Below are positions 1-7,089 of a DNA stretch of 64,000 nucleotides, in pieces. The position numbers were made by a program, and so were the translations under genes. The stretch comes from Streptomyces sp. 840.1. GTDB taxonomy: Bacteria; Actinomycetota; Actinomycetes; Streptomycetales; Streptomycetaceae. The notes under the pieces were generated by a model, which saw only the letters and a list, made by a program, of their open reading frames with translations, had not been told where the DNA came from and ran no database searches. How positions within the stretch are numbered: position 1 is the stretch's first letter; each line of letters starts with the position of its first letter. Where the stretch lies: positions 1-64,000 of the forward strand of contig NZ_RJUU01000004.1 of NCBI RefSeq assembly GCF_003751445.1, in the 5' to 3' direction.

Positions 1-120
1 CACAGGGGTGCTCCGCACCCTTGGCCGCCTTCGGCGTCCTGGGGCATCGTCACCTTCGGTGCCAATGCTCGGGCCTTCGGCCCGTGGGGCCGGCCTTCGG
101 CCTGCCCCTGGCTGGCTGTA
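1..120. repeat. Cluster of five short palindromes, telomere-like
   Basis: Five hairpins sit in the first 108 bases: 6-20 (6-bp stem, TCC loop), 26-36 (CGCC-TTC-GGCG), 51-61 (CACC-TTC-GGTG), 70-84 (6-bp stem, TTC loop) and 86-108 (outer GGGGC/GCCCC and inner GGCC/GGCC stems around a TTC loop, one mismatch). Tightly packed hairpins with 3-nt loops are characteristic of Streptomyces telomeres, and the tap-tpg pair begins 0.5 kb inward. The sequence differs from the archetypal Streptomyces telomere as I remember it, so this would be an atypical class. That it is the physical end is inference. Confidence 0.6.
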
Positions 121-598
121 GGAGAGGGTGGCTTGTTCGTCAGTCTGTGCTGTTCAGGTGAGGGTGGTTGGGGTGTTCTCGGTGGTTCTGGTTCTTGTTG
201 CGGGTTCTTCGTGGTTTGTGTTCCTCGGCCTGTTCCCGGTTGCAGTGTGCGCCCGTTCCCTGATGTCTCGTCATGCTGGTCCATCGGGTACCGGCCCAAC
301 TCCTGGTACGTCCCGGGTGCCCCTGACTGAGCATTAATTGGTCTACTCCAATTTAGCTCCCAGGAAGAACCGAGACCGCACCTGGCAACTCGTCAGGTCC
401 ACAAAGACAAAACACAAAAAAGCCCTCCCCGCCCCGAGAAAGACATCTGCACCTACGAAATGAACGCCGCCACGAAAGCCCCGGGAAATCGCTCTGTCGG
501 GCACGGCGTCACATCCCGGCGCCCCGCCCCAGGTTCCGCGGCCCCCGTAACCCCGAAAGCTGACACCGCTCACCTGGGGCTGCTGGGAGGAGTGGCTG
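121..598. other. Subterminal non-coding region
   Basis: I see no convincing gene here. The short reading frames lack a ribosome binding site and any family resemblance. One perfect hairpin lies at 336-353 (AATTGG, 6-nt loop, CCAATT). It is AT-rich compared with its surroundings and lies downstream of the tpg stop, so it could act in termination or in telomere structure. Confidence 0.5.
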
Positions 599-1189
599 TC
601 AGGCGCCGATCCCGATGGATCCGACGTAGGCATACGCGGCGTAGTCGGAGTCCAGGTCGGTGATGATGTCGTCCCAGATCTCGTCCAGGGTGTCCAGGTC
701 ACCCGCACCCCAGGCCTCGACCATGTCGTCCCAGACATAGCGGGCCTGCACGGAACGTTCGGAGATTTCCGGCCGGCGACGCTGCTCGTCCACGGCCGAC
801 TGGTCCACCGGGTAGATCTCGATCCGCCGGCCCCGGCCGGCGTTGTCGAGCAACCGCTTCAACGCACCCGAACGCACCAAGTTGTCCCGACGACGCTCCT
901 GATAGGCCCTGTCGACCGCCTCCAGCTTCGAGCGGCTGGGACGCACCCCACGCTCCCAGGAACGCAGCAGCCGCGCACTGACCCCGTGCCTGGCAAGAAC
1001 TTCACGACCGGGCCGACTGTCAAGATAGTTCAGACGCGCGGAAAGCCCGCGGCTTGTCGTGACCGGCGAGGCAATACCGCCTTCACGCGCGATGCGATCG
1101 AGCTCGGCCGCCAGCGCCCGAGCACCACTCACTCCCCGGGCCCCGTACTTCTGCCATTCGCCCCAGAGGTCGGTCGCGCCGCCTGTCAT
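599..1189 (-). CDS. tpg: Telomere terminal protein Tpg
   Basis: A 196-residue protein of the size of Streptomyces terminal proteins (about 185 aa). These become covalently attached to the 5' ends of linear replicons and prime end patching. Seen directly: a basic helix-turn-helix-like centre (REVLARHGVSARLLRSWERG), then a block with NLVRSGALKRLL, IEIYPVDQSAV and RYVWDDMVEAW, and an acidic C-terminus ending DSDYAAYAYVGSIGIGA. These match the Tpg family as I recall it. The ATG lies 3 nt after the tap stop codon and the GGGGGAG ribosome binding site overlaps that stop, so translation is probably coupled to tap. The order tap then tpg, transcribed towards the end, is the standard arrangement. Confidence 0.85.
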   Translation of the reverse strand: MTGGATDLWGEWQKYGARGVSGARALAAELDRIAREGGIASPVTTSRGLSARLNYLDSRPGREVLARHGVSARLLRSWERGVRPSRSKLEAVDRAYQERRRDNLVRSGALKRLLDNAGRGRRIEIYPVDQSAVDEQRRRPEISERSVQARYVWDDMVEAWGAGDLDTLDEIWDDIITDLDSDYAAYAYVGSIGIGA

Positions 1190-1192
1190 GGG

Positions 1193-2581
1193 CTACTCCC
1201 CCAGCGTGTAGATGAATTTTGCTTTGACCTGGGAAAGGTCGCGGCCTTCCGGGAACACCGTCTGCCAGTCCCCGGCGACGTGCAGTTCGTCCGTACCCGA
1301 CATCTGAACGACTGTCAGCCCCGACGTGTGTGCCTTATGCGCTTTCAGCCACAGATTCACAAATGCCTGCGAACGAATGATATGCATCCAGTCAGGACGC
1401 CGGATCTCCCGGTTCGCAGTACTCTCCCCGATCGTGGACACAAACTTAGAATACATGGACTTCACGTATTCCAAGGTCGTTTCATCACCACTGGAAATAG
1501 CTTCCCTGCGCACCTCGGCAAGAGTGCGGCGCATCTTCTCCAACAACCCTTCCGAGGCACCCGACGTCCACGACTCATGAATCAGCGGAGCCTCGGCCAA
1601 CCCGAGTTTCGCGCAACGCAACAGAAGACGGAGGGTGGGCTCCGTCACCCACAGGGGCCCTGGTTCCTTGCGTGCGCCGAGCGGTGACGGGAGATCCGGC
1701 TGATCCCAGGGGGCAGGGGTGATCCGATGGATACCGGATCGCTTCGGGTCGTGATGGTCGCCCTGGGAATGAACGAGTTTCCCGATCGGCAACCACGCCT
1801 TCAGCGCGCTCAGATAGGCGGCATTCATATCCAGAGCAGTAACCTCAAGAGTCACGTGCCCACCACGAGCGGCACGATGCAGCTCCTCCGAACGCCACTT
1901 CGGACGCGCTTCCCAAACCTGGTCAGCGCCTTTCTGTGATGCCTTCTTCAGGATATCGGCGGTAGGTGGAAACTCCGAGTGCTCATAACGGCCACCGACC
2001 CGCGAAGCGGCGAACAGAGCCATCACATCCGGTACGGCTGTTTTGATGAGCGCGGCCTGCGCGGCTCCCAAATCACCGTTATGCGTGGTGAGTTCCTCCG
2101 TCACGCGTCCACTGACACGATCCGCGAGCGGCCCCGCAGGCACAACCGACCGCCTCGGAACCACCGGCGCCGGCGCGGGCGGCGCCGAGGCGGCCGCGAC
2201 GGGGGCCGGGACCGATGCGGCCGGAGCCGGGACCGGTGCGGCGGGCGCGGGAGCAGCGGGAGCGGGACCAGCGGGCGGGGCTGTGAGTGGCGGCGTTTCG
2301 AGTGGGATGAGGGTCAGCTGCCCACCGGTCGCGATGCGGTCCGTGGGCAGTTTCGCCAGGGCGTGGGTGGGGCCCGCGAGGAGATCCAGCACGGGGATCC
2401 CCCAGTGGGCGGCGAGCTGGTCGCAGTCCGTCAGCGTCCACGAGGCCTTTCCGCGCTGTCTGCGGCTGATCTGGCTCTGTGTCAGCCCCAACGCGGTGGC
2501 CAGAGCGGCCTGCTGCTCACCGGTGCGGTGCGCAATCGCGGTCACCGTCACCCGCAGCGTTTCCTCCGTACTCATCAGCAT
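1193..2581 (-). CDS. tap: Telomere-associated protein Tap (short form)
   Basis: Tap binds telomere 3' overhangs and recruits Tpg for end patching. Seen: an N-terminal helix-turn-helix of Cro/XRE type (about residues 18-60, with LGLTQSQISRRQRGKASWT), a long Ala/Pro linker (about residues 95-145), then a conserved C-terminal domain with LDMNAAYLSALKAWLPIGKL, EPTLRLLLRCAKLGL, HESWTSGASEGLLEKM and GTDELHVAGDW. The C-terminal part has a DNA-polymerase-like look. The protein is 462 aa, whereas the chromosomal Tap proteins I recall are over 700 aa, so this is a shorter variant. I chose the ATG at 2581 because AGGTAGGG lies 7 nt upstream; an in-frame GTG at 2587 and an ATG at 2575 are alternatives. 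Confidence 0.8.
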   Translation of the reverse strand: MLMSTEETLRVTVTAIAHRTGEQQAALATALGLTQSQISRRQRGKASWTLTDCDQLAAHWGIPVLDLLAGPTHALAKLPTDRIATGGQLTLIPLETPPLTAPPAGPAPAAPAPAAPVPAPAASVPAPVAAASAPPAPAPVVPRRSVVPAGPLADRVSGRVTEELTTHNGDLGAAQAALIKTAVPDVMALFAASRVGGRYEHSEFPPTADILKKASQKGADQVWEARPKWRSEELHRAARGGHVTLEVTALDMNAAYLSALKAWLPIGKLVHSQGDHHDPKRSGIHRITPAPWDQPDLPSPLGARKEPGPLWVTEPTLRLLLRCAKLGLAEAPLIHESWTSGASEGLLEKMRRTLAEVRREAISSGDETTLEYVKSMYSKFVSTIGESTANREIRRPDWMHIIRSQAFVNLWLKAHKAHTSGLTVVQMSGTDELHVAGDWQTVFPEGRDLSQVKAKFIYTLGE

Positions 2582-2598
2582 GAGCACACCCTACCTAG

Positions 2599-2619
2599 CC
2601 TATGCGTATGTCGCATAGG
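2599..2619. promoter_or_regulatory. Inverted repeat in the tap promoter region
   Basis: Perfect 8-bp arms CCTATGCG and CGCATAGG flank a 5-nt spacer, just upstream of the tap ribosome binding site. On the minus strand a TAGGCT (TANNNT) -10-like element overlaps one arm. The Tap N-terminus carries a helix-turn-helix, so autoregulation here is plausible but inferred. Confidence 0.4.
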
Positions 2620-2659
2620 TGATGGGGCGTGCTCATGTGTTCCAGTGCTGGGGTTGTGG

Positions 2660-4129
2660 TCAGCGGCTGGTCGCGGGCGCGCTGTTCAGCGGGGTGACCG
2701 CGTCCGGGGTGGTGGTGTGCTTCGGGAGTACGGAGTCCTGTGCGGGCTTGGGCTTCGTCAGCAGCAGCCCGGTGAACACTGCGGTGACCAGGGTGACGAT
2801 GCCCGCGGCAAGGAAGGCGCTGTTGAGGCCGGTCTCGAAGGTGGCACCGCTGGACTGCCGGGAGCGGACGATGGCTCCGAGTACGGCGACGCCGAAGACG
2901 GCGCCGATCTGCCGGGTGGTGCTGCTGACGCCGGATGCGAGGCCGCCTTCCTGCGGGCTGACCGCCTGGATCGCGGCTCCGGTGAGCGGGGACATGGCCA
3001 GGGCGAATCCGGTGCCGGCGATTGCCAGGCGCCACCACACGTTCCCGTATGCGGTGTCGGCGTGGACGGTGCCGAGTGCGAGGAGTCCCAGGCCGGCCAG
3101 GGCGAGGCCGGTGGTGACCACGACGCGGAAGCCGTAGCGGGCGGCGAGGCGTCCTGCGTACGGGCTGACGACGACCATGGCGAGGGAGACGGGCAGGGTC
3201 TGCAGGCCGGCGCGCAGGATCGAGCTGCCCTGGACGTAGACGAAGAACTGGGAGAAGAAGAACGAGGAGCCCATGAGGGCGAATCCGACTACGACCATCG
3301 CGGTGTTGGACACGGTGAACAGGCGCTGCTTGAACAGTTGCAGGGGCAGCATGGGCGCGGCGCGGCGGGCTTCGACGGTGATGAAGGCCGCGAGGAGGAT
3401 CACTGTGGCGGCGAAGCTGGCCAGGATGACCGGCGATGTCCAGCCGCGGGCGCCGCCCTCGATGAGGCCGTAGGTGAGCGCGCCCACGCTCAGGACGGAC
3501 AGCACGGTGCCGGGGATGTCGATCGCGGGGGCGTTCGGGTTGCGGGACTCGGCGAGGTGGCGCAGGCCGACCAGCAGAAGGATCACGCCGATGGGCAGGT
3601 TGACGAGGAAGATGGCGGGCCAGCCGAAGGCCTGGGTCAGCACACCGCCGGCGACGGGGCCCGCAGCGAGGCCGATTCCGCTGAGTCCGGCCCACAGTCC
3701 GATCGCCTTGACGCGTTCCTGGGGCAGGGGGTAGGCGGCGGCGAGGAGGGCGAGTGAGGCGGGGGCGAGCGCGGCGGCTCCGATGCCCTGCAGGACCCGG
3801 CCCGTGATCAGCCAGCCGACGGAGGGTGCGAGGGCGCAGAACAGGGACGCGACGGTGAAGACCACGACGCCGGTGAGGTAGACGCGTTTGCGGCCGAACC
3901 GGTCGGCGAAGACGCCGCCGGACAGGAGAAGCATCGCGACCAGGAGTACGTAGGCGTCAACGATCCACTGCAGACCGGTCAGTTCCGTGTGGAGGCGGTG
4001 CTGCATGTCGGGCAGGGCCGCTCCGACGATCGTGTTGTCGAGCAGGACCATGAACTGGCCCAGGCAGGTGACCGTGAGGAGCACGGTTCGGTTCGGCCGG
4101 CTGTCCGGTGTTGCAGGCGATGCAGCCAT
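2660..4129 (-). CDS. DHA2-family MFS drug exporter (EmrB/QacA type)
   Basis: A 489-residue integral membrane transporter, the length expected for 14-helix proton-driven drug exporters. Seen: the family motif in helix 1 (LDNTIVGAALP), the loop 2-3 motif (GGVFADRFGRKRVYL), and an antiporter-type glycine-rich stretch (LAAGPVAGGVLTQAFGWPAIFLVNLPIG). The ATG at 4129 was chosen because AGAGGAAC stands just upstream; an ATG at 4150 has no such site. The gene diverges from a TetR gene across an intergenic region with two operator-like palindromes, the usual repressor-exporter pair. It could be self-resistance for the neighbouring pathway or a general multidrug pump. The substrate cannot be told from the sequence. 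Confidence 0.88.
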   Translation of the reverse strand: MAASPATPDSRPNRTVLLTVTCLGQFMVLLDNTIVGAALPDMQHRLHTELTGLQWIVDAYVLLVAMLLLSGGVFADRFGRKRVYLTGVVVFTVASLFCALAPSVGWLITGRVLQGIGAAALAPASLALLAAAYPLPQERVKAIGLWAGLSGIGLAAGPVAGGVLTQAFGWPAIFLVNLPIGVILLLVGLRHLAESRNPNAPAIDIPGTVLSVLSVGALTYGLIEGGARGWTSPVILASFAATVILLAAFITVEARRAAPMLPLQLFKQRLFTVSNTAMVVVGFALMGSSFFFSQFFVYVQGSSILRAGLQTLPVSLAMVVVSPYAGRLAARYGFRVVVTTGLALAGLGLLALGTVHADTAYGNVWWRLAIAGTGFALAMSPLTGAAIQAVSPQEGGLASGVSSTTRQIGAVFGVAVLGAIVRSRQSSGATFETGLNSAFLAAGIVTLVTAVFTGLLLTKPKPAQDSVLPKHTTTPDAVTPLNSAPATSR

Positions 4130-4191
4130 GGGGGTTCCTCTCAATGTCATCGGTTGTGCCCGGCCACGACTGGTGTGATCGCCTTCCAGAA

Positions 4192-4266
4192 CTTTAAGGC
4201 AGTCAGTGGCTGCGTTAAGAGACTATACGGAGGGTCACCCGTAAACGCAAGTCTGGACTGCGTTAA
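4192..4266. promoter_or_regulatory. Two TetR-type operator palindromes
   Basis: Site 1 (4192-4219) is an imperfect palindrome, TTAAGGCAGTC facing GGCTGCGTTAAG. Site 2 (4242-4266) is AAACGCAAGTC facing GACTGCGTTAA. The 10-mer CTGCGTTAAG occurs in both, at 4210-4219 and 4258-4267. They lie between the divergent MFS and TetR genes and probably control both, with the TetR protein as repressor. Confidence 0.55.
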
Positions 4267-4276
4267 GGTGAGGGGT

Positions 4277-4855
4277 ATGAATGGACAACAGCGAGCCCGG
4301 CGGCCCGGCGGGCGCAGCGCCCGTGTCGGCGCACAGGTACATCAGGCACTGACCGAACTGATCGGCGAGCGCGGGTACGGCCACTTCACCGTCGCGGAGG
4401 TCGCGGCCCGTGCGGGTGTGGCCGACAGCAGCATCTACCGCCGGTGGGGCAGCCTGGAGAACCTTCTCTCCGAGGTGATGCTCAGCCGCCTCAACGCGCA
4501 GTCACCCATGCCCGACACCGGGAGCCTGGCCGGTGACCTGCATGCCTACGCGGCCAACGTCGCCCGCGAGATCACCGGACCCGACGGGCTGGCACTCGTA
4601 CGCCTGGCCGTCGCCCTCACCGGCACCGGTACCGGCCAGCAGGGTCAACAGGGGCGGGAGGCACGCGACAGCCTCCGCGACGAACGCACCCGCCAGATGC
4701 AGTCCATGCTCGACCGCGCCGCCGAACGCGGCGAGAGGACTCCCGCCGCACTCGACGTGCTCGACCACGTCCTCGCGCCGATGTATATCCGCGTCCTGTT
4801 CGGGATGGAACTCACCCCCCAGTACATCGACGGACTCGTCGACCGAATCCTCTGA
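4277..4855 (+). CDS. TetR-family transcriptional regulator
   Basis: A 192-residue one-component repressor. The N-terminal TetR helix-turn-helix is clear at about residues 18-65 (LTELIGERGYGHFTVAEVAARAGVADSSIYRRWGS), followed by an all-helical ligand domain with a TetR_C-like end (LDHVLAPMYIRVLFGMELTPQYIDGLVDRIL). The ATG at 4277 follows a purine-rich AAGGTGAGGGG. Translation could in principle extend upstream, but nothing there looks like protein. It stands head to head with the DHA2 exporter and probably represses it until a ligand binds. Its ligand may be the product of the nearby cluster, which is inference. Confidence 0.88.
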   Translation: MNGQQRARRPGGRSARVGAQVHQALTELIGERGYGHFTVAEVAARAGVADSSIYRRWGSLENLLSEVMLSRLNAQSPMPDTGSLAGDLHAYAANVAREITGPDGLALVRLAVALTGTGTGQQGQQGREARDSLRDERTRQMQSMLDRAAERGERTPAALDVLDHVLAPMYIRVLFGMELTPQYIDGLVDRIL

Positions 4856-4907
4856 CACCCGCCACAGCAACACGGCGGCCGCGCGCGGCACCGCGCCCGC
4901 GCAACCG

Positions 4908-6992
4908 TCAGGCAGACCCGGCGGTGACGGTGCACAGGCGCTTGGTGGCCCGGGTCAGGGCCACGTACAAGTCCCTCTCCCCGCCAGGGCGAGCCGCGAT
5001 GATCTCCTCCGGATCCATCACCACCACCCCGTCGAACTCCAGACCACGCGCCTGCGACGCCGGCACCACACGCGCATGACGAGCGACACCCCCGGCCACC
5101 AACTCGCCCACCCTGGAGTCCGCACACACCACCCCCAAAAGCTCATCCGGGAACTCAGCCCCCTGGACGGACACCTCCCGCGCAACAGCGGCGACCGACC
5201 CACCCGACGGCACAGTCACCGAACGGGGGTGCTCACCACTGCGCAGAGACCGCGCAGGCACCTGATCCGGAGCGATCCGCGCCAGCAGACCCCGCACACT
5301 CTCCAGAATCTCCTGCGTCGTGCGATAACTCACGCTCAGACTGTGCCGCTTGAACCTCCGCCCCACGTGAGGACTCAACGCCTCCTCCCAGCCGGCCGCC
5401 GTCACCACCGGACCCGCCTGCGCGAAATCGCCCACCAGCGTCATCCCCCGGCCCGGACAACGCCGGACAACCATCCGCCACTCCATCCCCGTCAGCTCCT
5501 GCGCCTCGTCGACCACCACATGCCCGAACACCCGCTCGGGAGGGCCATCGGTCAAGGACGCCGCCTCGTCCAGGAGCGGGACATCGGCACCGGTCCACGG
5601 GTCACCCGCACTACGCAGCAGCAGGGACCGCTCCTGTTCGGTCACGCCCGGCAGGTGCTCGGCGAGAGCGTCCTCGTCCCCCAGCAGCGCGTTCACGAGG
5701 TCACCCGGCACAAGCCTCGGCCACAGCGCCTCGACCGCGCCGTCCATACCGGCATCACCCAGGAGGTCGGCCCGGATGGCATCCAGGTCCAGCTCATGGA
5801 CCGGGCCCGGGTCTCCGGCGCCTTCGGCACGACGCCGAGCGGCCCCCGTGAACCGGTCGAGATCCAGACCCGTCATCCTCTCGGTGTCGGCGTCGATCTG
5901 CTCCAGGACGTCGCCCATGTCCCGTTGCATCGCATCGGTCACCGCATCGGCCAGGAGCTCCTTGAACACCTGGCGCGCGGGATTGTGTCCCGATACGGCC
6001 GCGACAGCGGTATCGCGCGCCGCGGCCACTTCCCTCTCGGGAAGCGAGATCACTTCCTGACCGACCTGCACCGTGAAATCACCGGCGGGAGCTTGATACG
6101 AACGCAGGAGGCCGGCCAGGGCGTCGGCGAAGTCGGAGCTGCCCTTGAGCCGTGCCGTGCCGAAAGGGTCCACCGCGTCCGTGAACACCCCGGCCAGCTC
6201 CTGACACGTCGCCAGGACCACGTCGTTCTCACCCAGCGAGGGAAGGACCTGGGAAATGTAGTCCAGGAAACGGGCATTCGGGCCCACCACCAGGACCCCC
6301 TCCTCCGCGGCACGCGGGAAGGCGTACAGGACGTAGGCCGCCCGGTGCAGGGCGACGACCGTCTTGCCGGTGCCGGGCCCGCCCTGCACCACGGTCACCC
6401 CCCGGTGGGGGGAGCGGACGATCTCGTCCTGCTCGGCCTGCAGCGTCGCGACGGCCGCGTTCATCCTGCCCGTACGCCGCGCCGACAGAGCCTCGACCAG
6501 CGGTCCGTCCCCCACCACGTCCTGATCGGTCGGGGCGCTCCCGTCCAGCAGCTCGTCGCTCACCGAGACGACGGTGCGGTCGTCGAGGCGCAGATGCCTG
6601 CGCCGCCGCAGGTCCATCGGGTGGACCGGTGTCGCCTCGTAGAAGGGCCGCGCCGCGTTCGCGCGCCAGTCCACGAGCAGCGGCAGCTCGTCCTCCTCCG
6701 TATGGAGGCCGATCCGCCCGATGCGCAGGGCCGTGCCGTCCGACCAGTCGATGCGCCCGAAGACCAGGCCCATTTCGGCGCTCTCCAGCCGGCCGATCTC
6801 CTTGGCCAGCCGGTCGGCGGCGATATCTCTCTCGTACGCCTCACCGGCGCTTTCCGCCGGAGCCTTCAGCACACTCGCCCGGTGTACTCGCGCCTCGGAA
6901 AGCCGCTCGGTGATCAGCTCGTACAACGAGGACACATAGTCCTGCTCCGATTCAACCGCACGCACAGCAGAATCGTTCATATTCAACAACAA
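4908..6992 (-). CDS. helR: HelR/HelD-type UvrD-like ATPase (RNA polymerase recycling)
   Basis: A superfamily 1 helicase-like ATPase of 694 aa. Seen: an N-terminal arm with a coiled-coil look (residues 15-75), Walker A GGPGTGKT with Lys210, Walker B-like VVVDEAQE, and helicase motif VI-like LYVALTRATKRL near the C-terminus. Length and order match actinobacterial HelD/HelR, which frees stalled RNA polymerase, and in Streptomyces HelR protects polymerase from rifamycins. The start is uncertain: AAGGAG stands 4 nt before the first of three consecutive TTG codons, and an in-frame ATG lies 12 nt further on. I saw no rifamycin-associated element upstream. It converges with the TetR gene and follows the PKS operon on the same strand. 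Confidence 0.8.
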   Translation of the reverse strand: MLLNMNDSAVRAVESEQDYVSSLYELITERLSEARVHRASVLKAPAESAGEAYERDIAADRLAKEIGRLESAEMGLVFGRIDWSDGTALRIGRIGLHTEEDELPLLVDWRANAARPFYEATPVHPMDLRRRRHLRLDDRTVVSVSDELLDGSAPTDQDVVGDGPLVEALSARRTGRMNAAVATLQAEQDEIVRSPHRGVTVVQGGPGTGKTVVALHRAAYVLYAFPRAAEEGVLVVGPNARFLDYISQVLPSLGENDVVLATCQELAGVFTDAVDPFGTARLKGSSDFADALAGLLRSYQAPAGDFTVQVGQEVISLPEREVAAARDTAVAAVSGHNPARQVFKELLADAVTDAMQRDMGDVLEQIDADTERMTGLDLDRFTGAARRRAEGAGDPGPVHELDLDAIRADLLGDAGMDGAVEALWPRLVPGDLVNALLGDEDALAEHLPGVTEQERSLLLRSAGDPWTGADVPLLDEAASLTDGPPERVFGHVVVDEAQELTGMEWRMVVRRCPGRGMTLVGDFAQAGPVVTAAGWEEALSPHVGRRFKRHSLSVSYRTTQEILESVRGLLARIAPDQVPARSLRSGEHPRSVTVPSGGSVAAVAREVSVQGAEFPDELLGVVCADSRVGELVAGGVARHARVVPASQARGLEFDGVVVMDPEEIIAARPGGERDLYVALTRATKRLCTVTAGSA

Positions 6993-7089
6993 GAAGCTCC
7001 TTCGATTCGAGCAACACCATACGGACGAAGCTCCATAAAGATAAGTCTTGACTTACTTGTCGGGGTTATGCCCCCGTGTCCGACCGCTT
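6993..7089. promoter_or_regulatory. AT-richer spacer between the PKS operon and helR
   Basis: This short gap is less GC-rich than its surroundings. It contains an inverted repeat at 7042-7055 (TAAGTC, TT, GACTTA) and a weak hairpin at 7061-7076 (CGGGG/CCCCG) just after the PKS stop. It probably holds the helR promoter. The hairpin lacks a T-tract and is a poor terminator candidate. Confidence 0.3.

Noticed and set aside
128..337. A 69-aa reading frame with a hydrophobic stretch near the left edge
   Set aside because: No ribosome binding site, no family resemblance, a competing overlapping frame of equal length, and a position in subterminal DNA rich in hairpins.
1979..3757. A 592-aa open frame antisense to tap and the MFS exporter
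   Set aside because: It crosses two well-supported genes on the other strand and has the Gly/Arg/Asp-rich look of a GC-rich shadow frame.
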